This document shows, one piece after another, positions 1 to 9,177 of a DNA stretch of 64,000 bases. The first letter of the stretch is position 1, and each line of letters begins with the position of its first letter. Source of the DNA: Saururus chinensis (taxonomy: Eukaryota > Streptophyta > Magnoliopsida > Piperales > Saururaceae); the NCBI GenBank assembly GCA_035235625.1, contig CP141149.1:33969753-34033752 (forward strand), read 5' to 3'. Made by a program: the position numbers and the translations under genes. Below the pieces are notes generated by a model. That model ran no database searches and was not told the DNA's origin. It saw only the letters and a list, made by a program, of their open reading frames with translations.

Positions 1-276
1 TTTTATTTGGTTGAGCTATTATTGTGATACTGAGAGAATATTAACTTCTTCCTTTTTGTTAATATTGTGAGGACTCCACTAAAAAGGGCAAGACAACATA
101 CCTCTTATAGCACTATTCCCTTGCCACATGCAAATGTGCAACTGTATCAATTCTATATAGACTTAAAAAAAAATTAAATAGTTTGGGAGCCTCTTGAGTT
201 TTAAAATATTACCCTATATTATTCTACTAACATCATAATTGTGATGAATTTGTAGTATAAACATGTAAGTTCTAAT
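1..276. other. unassigned AT-rich DNA
   Basis: No open frame, repeat or known element is recognisable in this AT-rich stretch. Confidence 0.4.
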
Positions 277-497
277 TAGAGGTGGCAAAGGGTTGGGTGT
301 GAGGCCCCATAAAATTGTTGTGCCTAGGATTTAAGGCCCAATGCCTAAACTAGCCCGGTCCAACCCTTTGGGCCTATGAGATCATTTTAAAATTTATTTT
401 TCAGCAAACCTAAGGGCCATTCCATATCTATATTTAAAGACGAGGGCCAGGCCCGACCTGCACCCAAAAGGCCAAGGCTAGCCCTTTGCCACATCTG
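277..497. mobile_element. small hAT-like MITE
   Basis: The ends form an imperfect inverted repeat: TAGAGGTGGCAAAGGG on the left, and the complement of the right end reads CAGATGTGGCAAAGGG. The interior is rich in GGCCC-type blocks, as in non-autonomous hAT elements of plants. No transposase is present. The right edge overlaps the TG start of the following LTR-like element, so the exact boundary is uncertain, and I found no clear 8-bp target duplication. Confidence 0.5.
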
Positions 498-1065
498 TAA
501 TATCCGAGAATTTTCTAAATTTCCAAAGTTGGCCATGTAAAAAATATGGTGTTTGACCTTTGACCTTCTCAGTATAATAAATAACTCATAGATAAAATTT
601 AGGACTAAGACCTATATTGATAGAAAGTAGACACAAATATTTTCGCAACACCACCAAGAACACGCTAATTGGAGTTCGGAAGTGGGAGATATGACTGTTC
701 GAAATTGAACTTGGCACGTAGGGCTCGTTTACTCGCATTAGATGCACAAATTGACCATTTAAGTTGCTCTATGGAGCGGTTAATTAAAGTAATGAAACTT
801 AGTTCAAAAAGCCCAATTAAGTTGCCTAATAGAGGTTTAGTTGGCCCAAACCTTTTGGGGGACCAGGAATCCTAATCCTCTTGATTATAAAAAAAAATTG
901 GGTTTTTTTTTAGAGGGGGGGGGAGGGTTTAGGAGGAGACGAAGCCATTGGAGGCAGAGATTTACGATAACTGGTGCAAGCATGGCCGACGATGGAGGTG
1001 TGGAGGACCAAACAAAAAAAATGGATGATGAAAATGTACGATTCGTATTTTTAATTCTATTGGCT

Positions 1066-2262
1066 CTAAATATGTAAAAATTACATTATATAGGTAAAAG
1101 GATTAGGGTGGCTGCCAACTTTGATTTGCCGAGTCATGACCGACATTGTCAAAAGCCATCATGATCTCCTGGGAAATCATCACCAGACGACCAGTTGGGT
1201 TGGGTTTGGAGGGCGGCAACCACTGTAGGTTGAGCTACGACTGGCTGATTTTGGGGTAGTCGTTGAAAGGCCTCCACTTTCTTCTTCACTGGCTTATATC
1301 TTTTCTATGAAGATAGTTCTGACAAAGGCTAGACTTTTTGTGGAGAGTTGTGGGTGTGGCTAGAGGCGAGGGGAATACAAGAAGAGGTTCCCCTGCAGGC
1401 ATGGCCACTGGAGAAGTCTATTTAGGTTGGTGGCAATAGGGTATCCATGTTGCCACAGTGGCTCCAAATATGTAAAAATTACATTATATAGGTAAAAGGA
1501 TTAGGGTGGCTGCCAACTTTGATTTGCCGAGTCATGACCGACATTGTCGAAAGCCATCATGATCTCCTGGGAAATCATCACCAGACAACCCCAGTTGGGT
1601 TGGGTTTGGAGGGCGGCAGCCACTGTAGGTTGAGCTACGACTGGCTGATTTTGGGGTAGTCGTTGAAAGGCCTCCTCTTTCTTCTTCACTGGCTTATATC
1701 TCTTCTATGAAGATAGTTCTGACAAAGGCTAGACTTTTTGTGGAGAGTTGTGGGTGTGGCTAGAGGCGAGGGGAATACAAGAAGAGGTTCCCCTGCAACC
1801 ATGGCCACTGGAGAAGTCTATTTAGGTTGGTGGCAATAGGGTATCCATGTTGCCACAGTGGCTCCAAATATGTAAAAATTACATTATATAGGTAAAAGGA
1901 TTAGGGTGGCTGCCAACTTTGATTTGCCAAGTCATGACCGACATTGTCGAAAGCCATCATGATCTCCTGGGAAATCATCACCAGACGACCCCAGTTGGGT
2001 CGGGTTTGGAGGGCAGCAGCCACTGTAGGTTGAGCTACGACTGGCTGATTTTGGGGTAGTCGTTGAAAGGCCTCCTCTTTCTTCTTCACTAGCTTATATC
2101 TCTTCTATGAAGATAGTTCTGACAAAGGCTAGACTTTTTGTGGAGAGTTGTGGGTGTGGCTAGAGGCGAGGGGAATACAAGAAGAGGTTCCCCTGCAGCC
2201 ATGGCCACCAGAGAAGCCTATTTAGGTTGGTGGCAATAGGGTATCCATGTTGCCACAATGCG
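1066..2262. repeat. three tandem copies of a ~400-bp unit
   Basis: The sequence TGTAAAAATTACATTATA recurs at about 1073, 1471 and 1871, giving a period of 398-400 bp. The copies are nearly identical, which points to recent tandem duplication. Each copy carries a short minus-strand frame of about 62 codons beginning MKKKEEAFQRLPQ in the two later copies. This frame resembles no family I know and is probably not a gene. The array lies downstream of the TATA-like box of the surrounding LTR-like element and is absent from the related copy at 39447-42827. Confidence 0.85.
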
Positions 2263-3480
2263 GTACCACCCACCTGAAGGTGGGGGATTGGGCTTGTGGG
2301 ATCCAACAACATTGGAATAGAGCTGCCAGAGGAGATCTATGGAGAGGGCCAGTGGCAATGTTGTTCATAAAGAAAATGGATTGAGGAGTAGAGAGAATCG
2401 GGAGAGGGAGGAGGAGAGTGGTCGCATGGTAGGCCTTGCCACTGCCACCTAGTGGCCATCGGAGGAATTCATGGCCTCTGTTAGCATGTCTTTGGGTAAA
2501 AAAATGCATGGTGGGGCTCTGTCTCTTGCAGAGCTTCCGCCATGGCCGCATTCTAGAAACAATTAAATTCCTTGTCTGGTTCGGCAAATAAAGAGGTACT
2601 AAACTGACTCCGGTTCTTAGGCTATAAATGTCAATTTATATTACATATGGACCTCGATAGGGGAATAAATGTCATGACCAAGTTTCCCGGGAAAAATCCC
2701 AATGGCCATGAAATGACCATTTTACCTTTATAGTTAATAGTAGTATTCAATTACCCGACTTAGGGCCTTTGGTTCAAAGGCCTAGGAGTGAAGTTGAAAA
2801 TTGGAGAAAATCCCAGTGAGAGGTGAATGGGTACCTAAATTAAATATCAATGCATATGGTGGGGAAAAAATCCAGTAAGTGAATAATTAGCCATTTTGCC
2901 CCTATGGTTAAATGTGAACCGTTAAGTGAACCAGGGATGGTCAAAGGGTTCATAACCTCATTAAATGCCAAGGAAAATCACCCCGCATCCACAACATAAA
3001 GGAGTACACTTGAGCTCAGTTATTGACCTATTAGAGCTGAGGAAAGCCCCGAATAAAATAACAAAAATGTATTTATGAGCAGGCCGCCCATATTCGTGTT
3101 AATGGAAGCGCGAGTAAATTTGAGAATATAGCCTCTAGAGAGGTCAACGACTTCAAATCAATTAAAGGGTAGTGAGATGACTAAAATGACCCAAGGGCGA
3201 GTACCATACCCCCATGTTGTAGAATTACTCTAATGCCCTTAAGGGTAGTCTATCCCATTTTCACTAAAAACGGATACCCTAGCCCAAGGAGAGTTAGAGT
3301 GCCTTATAATAATAAAGGTTTTTAAATGAAAGGTGTGTGATCAATAGGTGACACGAAAAACTTTACAAATCACAATGTCATATGAAATAAGGGGAAAAAC
3401 CCTAATTCTTTATCTAATGGATATCATATGTGTTATGACTTTAAGCATGTTGTAAAAAATTTAAAGTTGTATGGAGTGTG
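2263..3480. other. non-coding interior of LTR-like element
   Basis: No coding frame of note. The part up to about 2590 is GC-richer and continues the unique block after the TATA-like box. The rest is AT-rich leader-like sequence. Confidence 0.4.
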
Positions 3481-3798
3481 ATAAATTAATAACATCGTCA
3501 TAAATTTGTAGGTCAACAATTTAGGCAAAACGACACAGTCTCATTAATCAAATAATAAAAAATATTTTTCGTACTTATTTTCATGTGATATTTATTTATA
3601 CTATAATTAAGACTATGATGTAGATATTTGTAAATTTTCATGTTGGTTGGAGTTTATTTGCTATTTTCCATAAAATGTACAAGTTACATGCTGCTATTAT
3701 GTTAAAACTACTTAAGCTAGTATGAGAATAAATGAGATATTGTATTGTTGATTGTGCTACTTTGGTACTTTTAGTATGTTTAATTTTATCAAGGATAT

Positions 3799-3820
3799 GC
3801 ATATATATATATATATAAGG
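3799..3820. repeat. (AT)n microsatellite
   Basis: Simple AT dinucleotide run inside the LTR-like element. Confidence 0.8.
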
Positions 3821-4879
3821 TTAATTTAGCAAATCAATGTTTCATGCATGTTTTAGTACATATAATCTTATCCACTGAATTATCACTTACATAAGATAAT
3901 ATAATTACTTAGGGTTGCACACATAACTATACTTATATTTCATTATTTCATGAAAATAATTTGTAAACTATGCATTAATTGTGGTTAGTGAAGGTTTCAA
4001 TGGTTGTCAGATTAGTTGTATCGAATGTTTATCAGATCAGTTTTACGTCCAAAAGGGCCAAATTTTGCGTTCAATGGACATGGTTCTATGTCCGAAATGA
4101 CATGTTATTCCTCCCATAGGCTGAGATGATTGAGATTATTTTATTTATTTGAACTTTTGGAGTTTGCTCTAGGCTCGTCATGATTGTTGTGCTCCGACGT
4201 GACTAGGGATTTTTGGTATTTTGGGTATTGAAAATACTAGGTTATAGATATGAGCAACATGTGACATGTAACATATTTTCTTAGTTACAATGGCTTTATT
4301 ATTTTGTAAGTATATTTATGAGAATTATTTACACTTGGTTTGTGTAAGGACTTTGCTTGAATGGACTTAGGTGTTTGGGTGTTAATGCAAGTATTTTTAA
4401 AACCTTATTGAGTTTATACTTACCCTAGTTTTGTTTTAGGAATTCTTCAAGATCTCATATGTGATGGTGTCACAGGTGCTAAGGATTAATTATACTGCTA
4501 ATAAGACAAGAACTAAAGATATGTTTTATCATAAGGGATAGTTATGAGTAAATAAATTAAGTAATATTAAAGAAACTTAATATAATATTAATAACATTTC
4601 ATTTTGAGTTATAATAGATTTCCTTCCATAGTTCAAAGCATATGCTTATTTCTTTGCCACGTGATTTTGAATGTAGAATGCTTAATCCTAATTATCATAA
4701 AAAGTAGTTAATTTTTTTTTATATTTATTCTCTAAATTATTTTAAAAAAAGCGATAGCTCCATTGTGCATTTCAATCTAATATAAGGTTGAGAAAAATTA
4801 TCCAAAATTGAATTACAAATTGTCGCATCCACTTTTCAATTTTGGGTCGAGGACGTGACACCAGCCTTGACGCCCTGAA

Positions 4880-4972
4880 AATTTTCAGGACATTCATAGT
4901 TGTGGCACAACAAAGCTACAAAGAAAATTTCAGGACATTCATCGCTGGGGCACAACAATGCCACAAAGAAAA
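4880..4972. repeat. two direct copies of a 45-bp unit
   Basis: The phrase TTCAGGACATTCAT occurs at 4884 and 4929, followed each time by a GGCACAACAA-type stretch, giving a period of 45 bp. Confidence 0.75.
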
Positions 4973-5863
4973 GGGAAAATGAGGAAGAAGTTGCATCTTT
5001 ATCGTGGCACATAGTGAAAGCCCCCCAAACACAACCAATTTAGGGAGTTCAAAGGTTGGGTTGAGTTGTCATGTCCATGTCGACTCAGACCCGGCCTCTG
5101 GTGCCAATACCTGGCCAGCGTTTAAACCACCTTCCTATCCCCCAGACACCACTAGTAATGGTTGGCAGCGCATTTTATTTTACTGCCAAGTCTCCTAATT
5201 ACAGAGTAAAACTGCAACTGTATTCATCTACGTAAACCTTTTTGACTATGAGCAAGTGCCTGACTTGCATTTGTAGCATTATGCTTGCATTCGTGCAGAT
5301 ACTACAACTTCTCTGTAGGAGGCAAAAGAGAGAAACCAAAATGTCCCAACACAAATAGAGTAAGAATTTTGGTGATGCCGAATGGCACCATCGCCCCAAT
5401 ATTTAGAAGTTGGGCATTTTACGTTTACTTTCAGACTAATAGAGCTGCCATGATCATTTCACTGAATACATGTAATCAAGAAACCATCAGGAGTGATCTA
5501 ATGGAACAAATTCCCTTCCATCCCCAGCGAAGCCATATTAGTTTTGAGTTTTGTATCTCTTGGTTTCTTTTGGGACAATCGACTCTGGATTCAATTTCGT
5601 TGGCCAGTGGACAAGGTCACAAGAATATCATCCATTTAACTTACAGGGGACAAGAACATCATACACTGACATTCCACGTTCAAATACACACGTTCCCCTC
5701 TCCCAAAATGTGAAGTGGCCCCGGAAAGGGCATAACAAATCATCACGAAATCAATGCTGCTTCAGCAAGCTAAACACAAAAAAGTACCCAGATTCGGATG
5801 GTCTGAATCATCTGCTCAAACCACAGTGCCCTCTCTGCTCAAACAAAATTTTGACTTCATCTC
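4973..5863. other. region 3' of the dsRBD unit, unassigned
   Basis: Open frames occur on both strands but none resembles a known protein. If the dsRBD unit is transcribed, this stretch would hold its 3' UTR and polyadenylation site. Confidence 0.35.
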
Positions 5864-6008
5864 CTAATAGCCAAGCTGCTTAAGACACCACAGTACCCCC
5901 TCTGCAGCATGCTCTGCAGCAGCCTTTTTCTTCGCCTTAGGCTCACTGACGCACTCTATCTCGTCGCATGAGGCACCCTGGACTTGAACTGTGACTTTGT
6001 AAGTAAAC
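5864..6008 (-). CDS. dsRBD unit, exon C (last)
   Basis: Acceptor CAG at 6009-6011; stop codon at 5864-5866. It encodes the second half of the dsRBD, beginning FTYKVTVQVQ, including the basic [14 protein letters not shown] helix, and ending CLKQLGY. It has the same length and phase as DCL4 exon 25. Confidence 0.75.
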
Positions 6009-6731
6009 CTGTATCAACAAAATCCATTTGCTAATGAGATATTATTTATCCTTTAACATACATTGCTATTATTAATGTAGTGATTTGATAAATTTCCCTC
6101 GGAGCAAAATTTGAAAATTTCATAGTTGAAAGGATTGTTTACAGCCATACCTTCTCAGGTGGCCTTCTCCTTCCTCCTTGCTACACTCGAACTTCGGAGG
6201 ATCCCAGCCGTAGGCGGTGCAGATTTCGTACAAGTGTGTTTTTGCCGGTCTCTTGGTAGGATCAATTAGGCCTGTTTTTGCCGGTATCTTGCTTGAATCA
6301 GTTAGGCCTGTTTTTGCCGGTCTCTTGCTTGGATCAGTTTGGCCTGTTTTTTCCGGTCTCTCGCTTGGATCAGTTTGGCCTGTTTTTGCCGATCTCTCGC
6401 TTGGACCAATGAGGCCTAAGACTAAGATGAGATTTTTGCAGCCATATAAATTAGATGCAATATATAATAATGAAGACGTACCTTTTAATTGTTCGACAGC
6501 GTTACAGTCACTGAGGTCGATGGTTTGAATGGGGGCCAATTCCAGTGGTTTCAGCGACACATTCAACTCCTTCAGCAGGGATTCAGATAAACCAATACGT
6601 TTCCTCTCAAATGAAGGCGACCCTTCGACCTGCTCAACACTCGGCTGCTCCAGCTGAACGCTTCCAGGAATATCATTCTTCTGTAAACTCCCATTTGTTT
6701 CCACAAACCCCATTTCCTGATCAAGACGTGA
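5864..6731 (-). CDS. DCL4-like dsRBD-only unit (three exons), partial tandem duplicate
   Basis: Three exons on the minus strand (6482-6731, 6151-6415, 5864-6008) join in frame and end in a double-stranded-RNA-binding domain like the C-terminal one of DCL4. Exon B carries HLYEICTAYGWDPPKFEC and exon C carries [19 protein letters not shown]4 exons 24 and 25 carry [18 protein letters not shown] and [16 protein letters not shown] at the same places. Intron phases (1, then 2) equal those after DCL4 exons 23 and 24, and exon C is 145 bp, exactly like DCL4 exon 25. The first exon shows no similarity to DCL4 exon 23. No stop or frameshift interrupts the exons. A possible first coding exon with its own ATG is at 7176-7229. 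Predicted role: dsRNA binding, either as a small stand-alone protein or as an alternative C-terminus of DCL4. An unexpressed but still open duplicate is also possible. Confidence 0.7.
6151..6415 (-). CDS. dsRBD unit, exon B with 12-residue repeats
   Basis: Bounded by acceptor TTAG and donor GTATGG. It encodes five 12-residue repeats followed by the first half of the dsRBD (HLYEIC through GEGHLRR). An alternative acceptor 6 bp upstream would add two residues in frame. Confidence 0.7.
6236..6415 (-). repeat. five tandem 36-bp (12-residue) coding repeats
   Basis: The repeat has a consensus like GQTDPSKRPAKT and occurs five times without breaking frame, ending directly at the HLYEIC start of the dsRBD. 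The last residues (AKT) correspond to the AKS before RLYEIC in DCL4 exon 24, so the array looks like a local expansion of the linker in front of the domain. Confidence 0.85.
6482..6731 (-). CDS. dsRBD unit, exon A
   Basis: Acceptor TAG before TCACGT, donor GTACGT; 250 bp, ending in phase 1. It encodes a polar stretch beginning SRLDQEMGFVETNG that I do not recognise. An acceptor CAG at about 6717 is an alternative start of the exon, and an in-frame ATG lies at 6713. Confidence 0.5.
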
Positions 6732-7175
6732 CTAATCGTCACTTACCCAAATATAACTCGTAAATCTTACTGAAAATTTAAACACGTCCACAAAATAATT
6801 TGTTTTCCTTTAAGCTTTCTCAGAAGGGAAAAAAAAAGTAGACGTTGAACACTTTCCAAAATTAACGTATAATTTTATAAAACATCATCCAAATAACAAC
6901 CCCAATGTAAAGAAACCAGTGGGCATCTAAACTGCTAGCTTTTGCCCTCAAATATCTCTTATCTCTATTTTTTTGTCTTCAAATTTGACGCAGCACCTGT
7001 TCTCTGACGCAGCCCAGGTGGTGTAATTGACCATCCAGATTAAAAGAAAGAAAATGAATGGATCGACTAAGTAAACACTCCCATCGCTTTTTTTGGGGTA
7101 TTGGACTCTAAAAAACAGGAGAAAAAAAAGCCTGCAATCAATACGGAAAGAAGAAGGGCGAGTAAACAGCTTTAC

Positions 7176-7229
7176 CTCTAGCATTGGCACATGAAAACCA
7201 CACATTGCGCTTCCCAGGCTGGCACCCAT
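7176..7229 (-). CDS. possible first exon of dsRBD unit
   Basis: ATG at 7229, then 18 codons (MGASLGSAMCGFHVPMLE) to a good donor (GAG then GTAAAG). Phase 0 fits exon A. There is no homology support; the call rests only on the splice signal and frame. Confidence 0.25.
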
Positions 7230-7489
7230 TGATAATGGGAACGGTAAAGAAGAAAGAAATGGTATCGGATACCCTACCTGTGCTACAAGCAAATGCTGGA
7301 ATTGGGTATAAAAATACAAACAGAGAAGACACACAAGACCAGTAAAGGTGCGTTGCCGAAAGGGAAGGCTGATAATGACCGCCTCCTGACACCCAGTCTC
7401 CCATTTCACGTGTTCTTAAGAAAAATCTTATCTTTTTGTCTATTTTATTTTCTGGGAGTGATCCTACTCTGCGACTGAGTGTTTTGCGC

Positions 7490-7810
7490 AAGCACCCAGT
7501 AGACTGAAGCCGGGGCTGGCTTGAACTGAGAAGGAAGCCATGGCCTGGGTGTCGACGCCGGCCTGTGAAGGGAGGACGGCCAAGAGAGGTCGTCGTCCGT
7601 GGTAATTGTGCCAAAAGGCCCCCGATGGCAGCGGACAGGGCTGGCCTGGTGGCGGTGATGGCGACAGCGTTGAAAACAAAGACTACTTGGCAATCTACGC
7701 GTTGAACCCGGGCTCCAGCTGCTTGAACCGCATTCACAAATGCGCCAACGGGTTCACCAGCAGTGCCGCGACCTTAGGCGCCACCACCATCGCCGCCGGT
7801 TAGCTCCTCC
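7490..7810. other. GC-rich, coding-like block of unknown identity
   Basis: A sharply GC- and CpG-rich island in AT-rich surroundings with long open stretches on both strands. On the minus strand one frame reads PVGAFVNAVQAAGARVQ. I do not recognise a family. It could be a promoter or first-exon region for the dsRBD unit or a captured gene fragment. Confidence 0.35.
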
Positions 7811-9032
7811 CATGGCCAGCAGTCTAATGGAAAAGACAGAAAAAGACCGCTACTTTCCCTGCTCTAGTCCAGAAAGGTATGAGAGGCTTGAAGGGCTATG
7901 GCTTCATCTCGTCTTCTAGTACGGCGGTTGCCAATGGCCGCGAGTTCTAAGAAAATGCTAGTTCCATTTCCCCGGGAAAAGGGTGGTGGAACTGATCCTT
8001 GGAAACAGATGAAGGTGCTCCCCACTCGCAATGGGGAAAGTTTTTATAAGCCCACTGTAGGGAACGCAAGTGGACTATCCACATTTGAGATGGGAAGCGT
8101 TTTTAAGAAAAAAATGGGTGCCACAAAATTGGAGGCTTGCTTATTTCCTAGGTACTGGGATAGGCCTTTGGTTTAACAATTGGCACACAAGCCACAAGCT
8201 AAAGCTAGTTCCAATGACCTAATCTCGACTAATATCATGGCTCCGAAAAATATGTTCGATAAATGAGTTACACCCCACAGAGAAACAAAGCTGCCACCAG
8301 TTTTTGCTTCACCCGGCCGAGTCAGAGATCTCTGGTTTGGACTTAGCTGTAACATTAAAAAAATGTCTTATATATACTAATCAAAATACAAGAGTTTAAA
8401 ATATATTATACAACTCACACATACATATTATCACTCCGCTCCCCGCTTATATTCAACTGAAGCCAAGCGTCGTCTTGTGGCAAAAGCGGGAGTTTTTATT
8501 TTCTATTTCCAGTGTTAAAAAGAGTCCCCCGCAGGGCTTGCGCCTGTTCCTTGAATACCAAACGAGTTCTGATCCAGTTCTTCTAACCTTTCCAGAAAAA
8601 AAAAAAAATCAGTTCAAAAGCTCCAAGTCTGAAGTGGCAGGCAAGTTCTACCATTCATTCAATCAACAAGTGTGCTCTATATCCTACAAACAGTAATTCA
8701 AGTAGGATCAAGATATTGTAACTCACTTTCACTAAATTGTTTAATATCTGATGGTTTAAATTATCCTGCCTGTTGAATGCTCCTGTTGTAATGCAATCAC
8801 TTGTCATATCTCAGTCAAAACAACGTATTTTGAACCAGGTAATGCCATCCCAAATACTTGTGGGATACCAATGCTAGTTTATAATAATCGCAGTTTTTAA
8901 CAAACCTTTTGAGTCGAATGCACCTGCAACTATCTAAAAACCCACTTTTTTTTATCGGTAACCATCCAAGCTACCTATGCGATTTAAGTACCACAATGAA
9001 AACCATACATCTTCTGCACAGTGATACTCTTC
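7811..9032. other. spacer between dsRBD unit and DCL4 stop
   Basis: A plus-strand frame at 7898-8176 (92 codons) resembles nothing I know. The rest is AT-rich. The DCL4 3' UTR should lie here; an AATAAA-type signal on the minus strand is seen only at about 8496. Confidence 0.35.
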
Positions 9033-9177
9033 CTAAAACCCTTTGTGCCGGAGGTACCACAGTGCCCCTTCCGCAGCATGCTCTGCTGCAGCTTTTTTCT
9101 TTGCTCGAGGTTCACTGAAGCATTCTAAGACCGTGGTCGTAATTTCTTCAAATTGAATAACAACCTTGTATATGAAC
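9033..9177 (-). CDS. DCL4: DCL4 exon 25, dsRBD2 end and stop
   Basis: [20 protein letters not shown], then [16 protein letters not shown] and a TAG stop after RHKGF. Confidence 0.92.

Larger units (their letters stand above)
496..4860 (+). mobile_element. long solo LTR-like element, family A copy 1
   Basis: The element starts TGTAATATCCGAGAATTTTC and ends GGTCGAGGACGTGACA. Both ends match the element at 39447-42827, and much of the 3' half (about 3480-4860) aligns with that copy. A TATA-like box lies near 884. No gag or pol is seen, so it is best read as a solo LTR or LTR derivative of a Ty3/gypsy-type retrotransposon. The flanking 5-mers (ACATC and CCAGC) do not match well, so no target duplication is confirmed. 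The 400-bp triplication inside makes it longer than copy 2. Confidence 0.6.

Noticed and set aside
2222-2587. 121-codon minus-strand frame in the family A element
   Set aside because: No recognisable protein; inside the unique block of a non-coding LTR-like element.
7138-7737. 199-codon minus-strand open frame
   Set aside because: No homology, composition changes abruptly within it, and the plausible donor at 7176 lies in another frame; not called as a gene.
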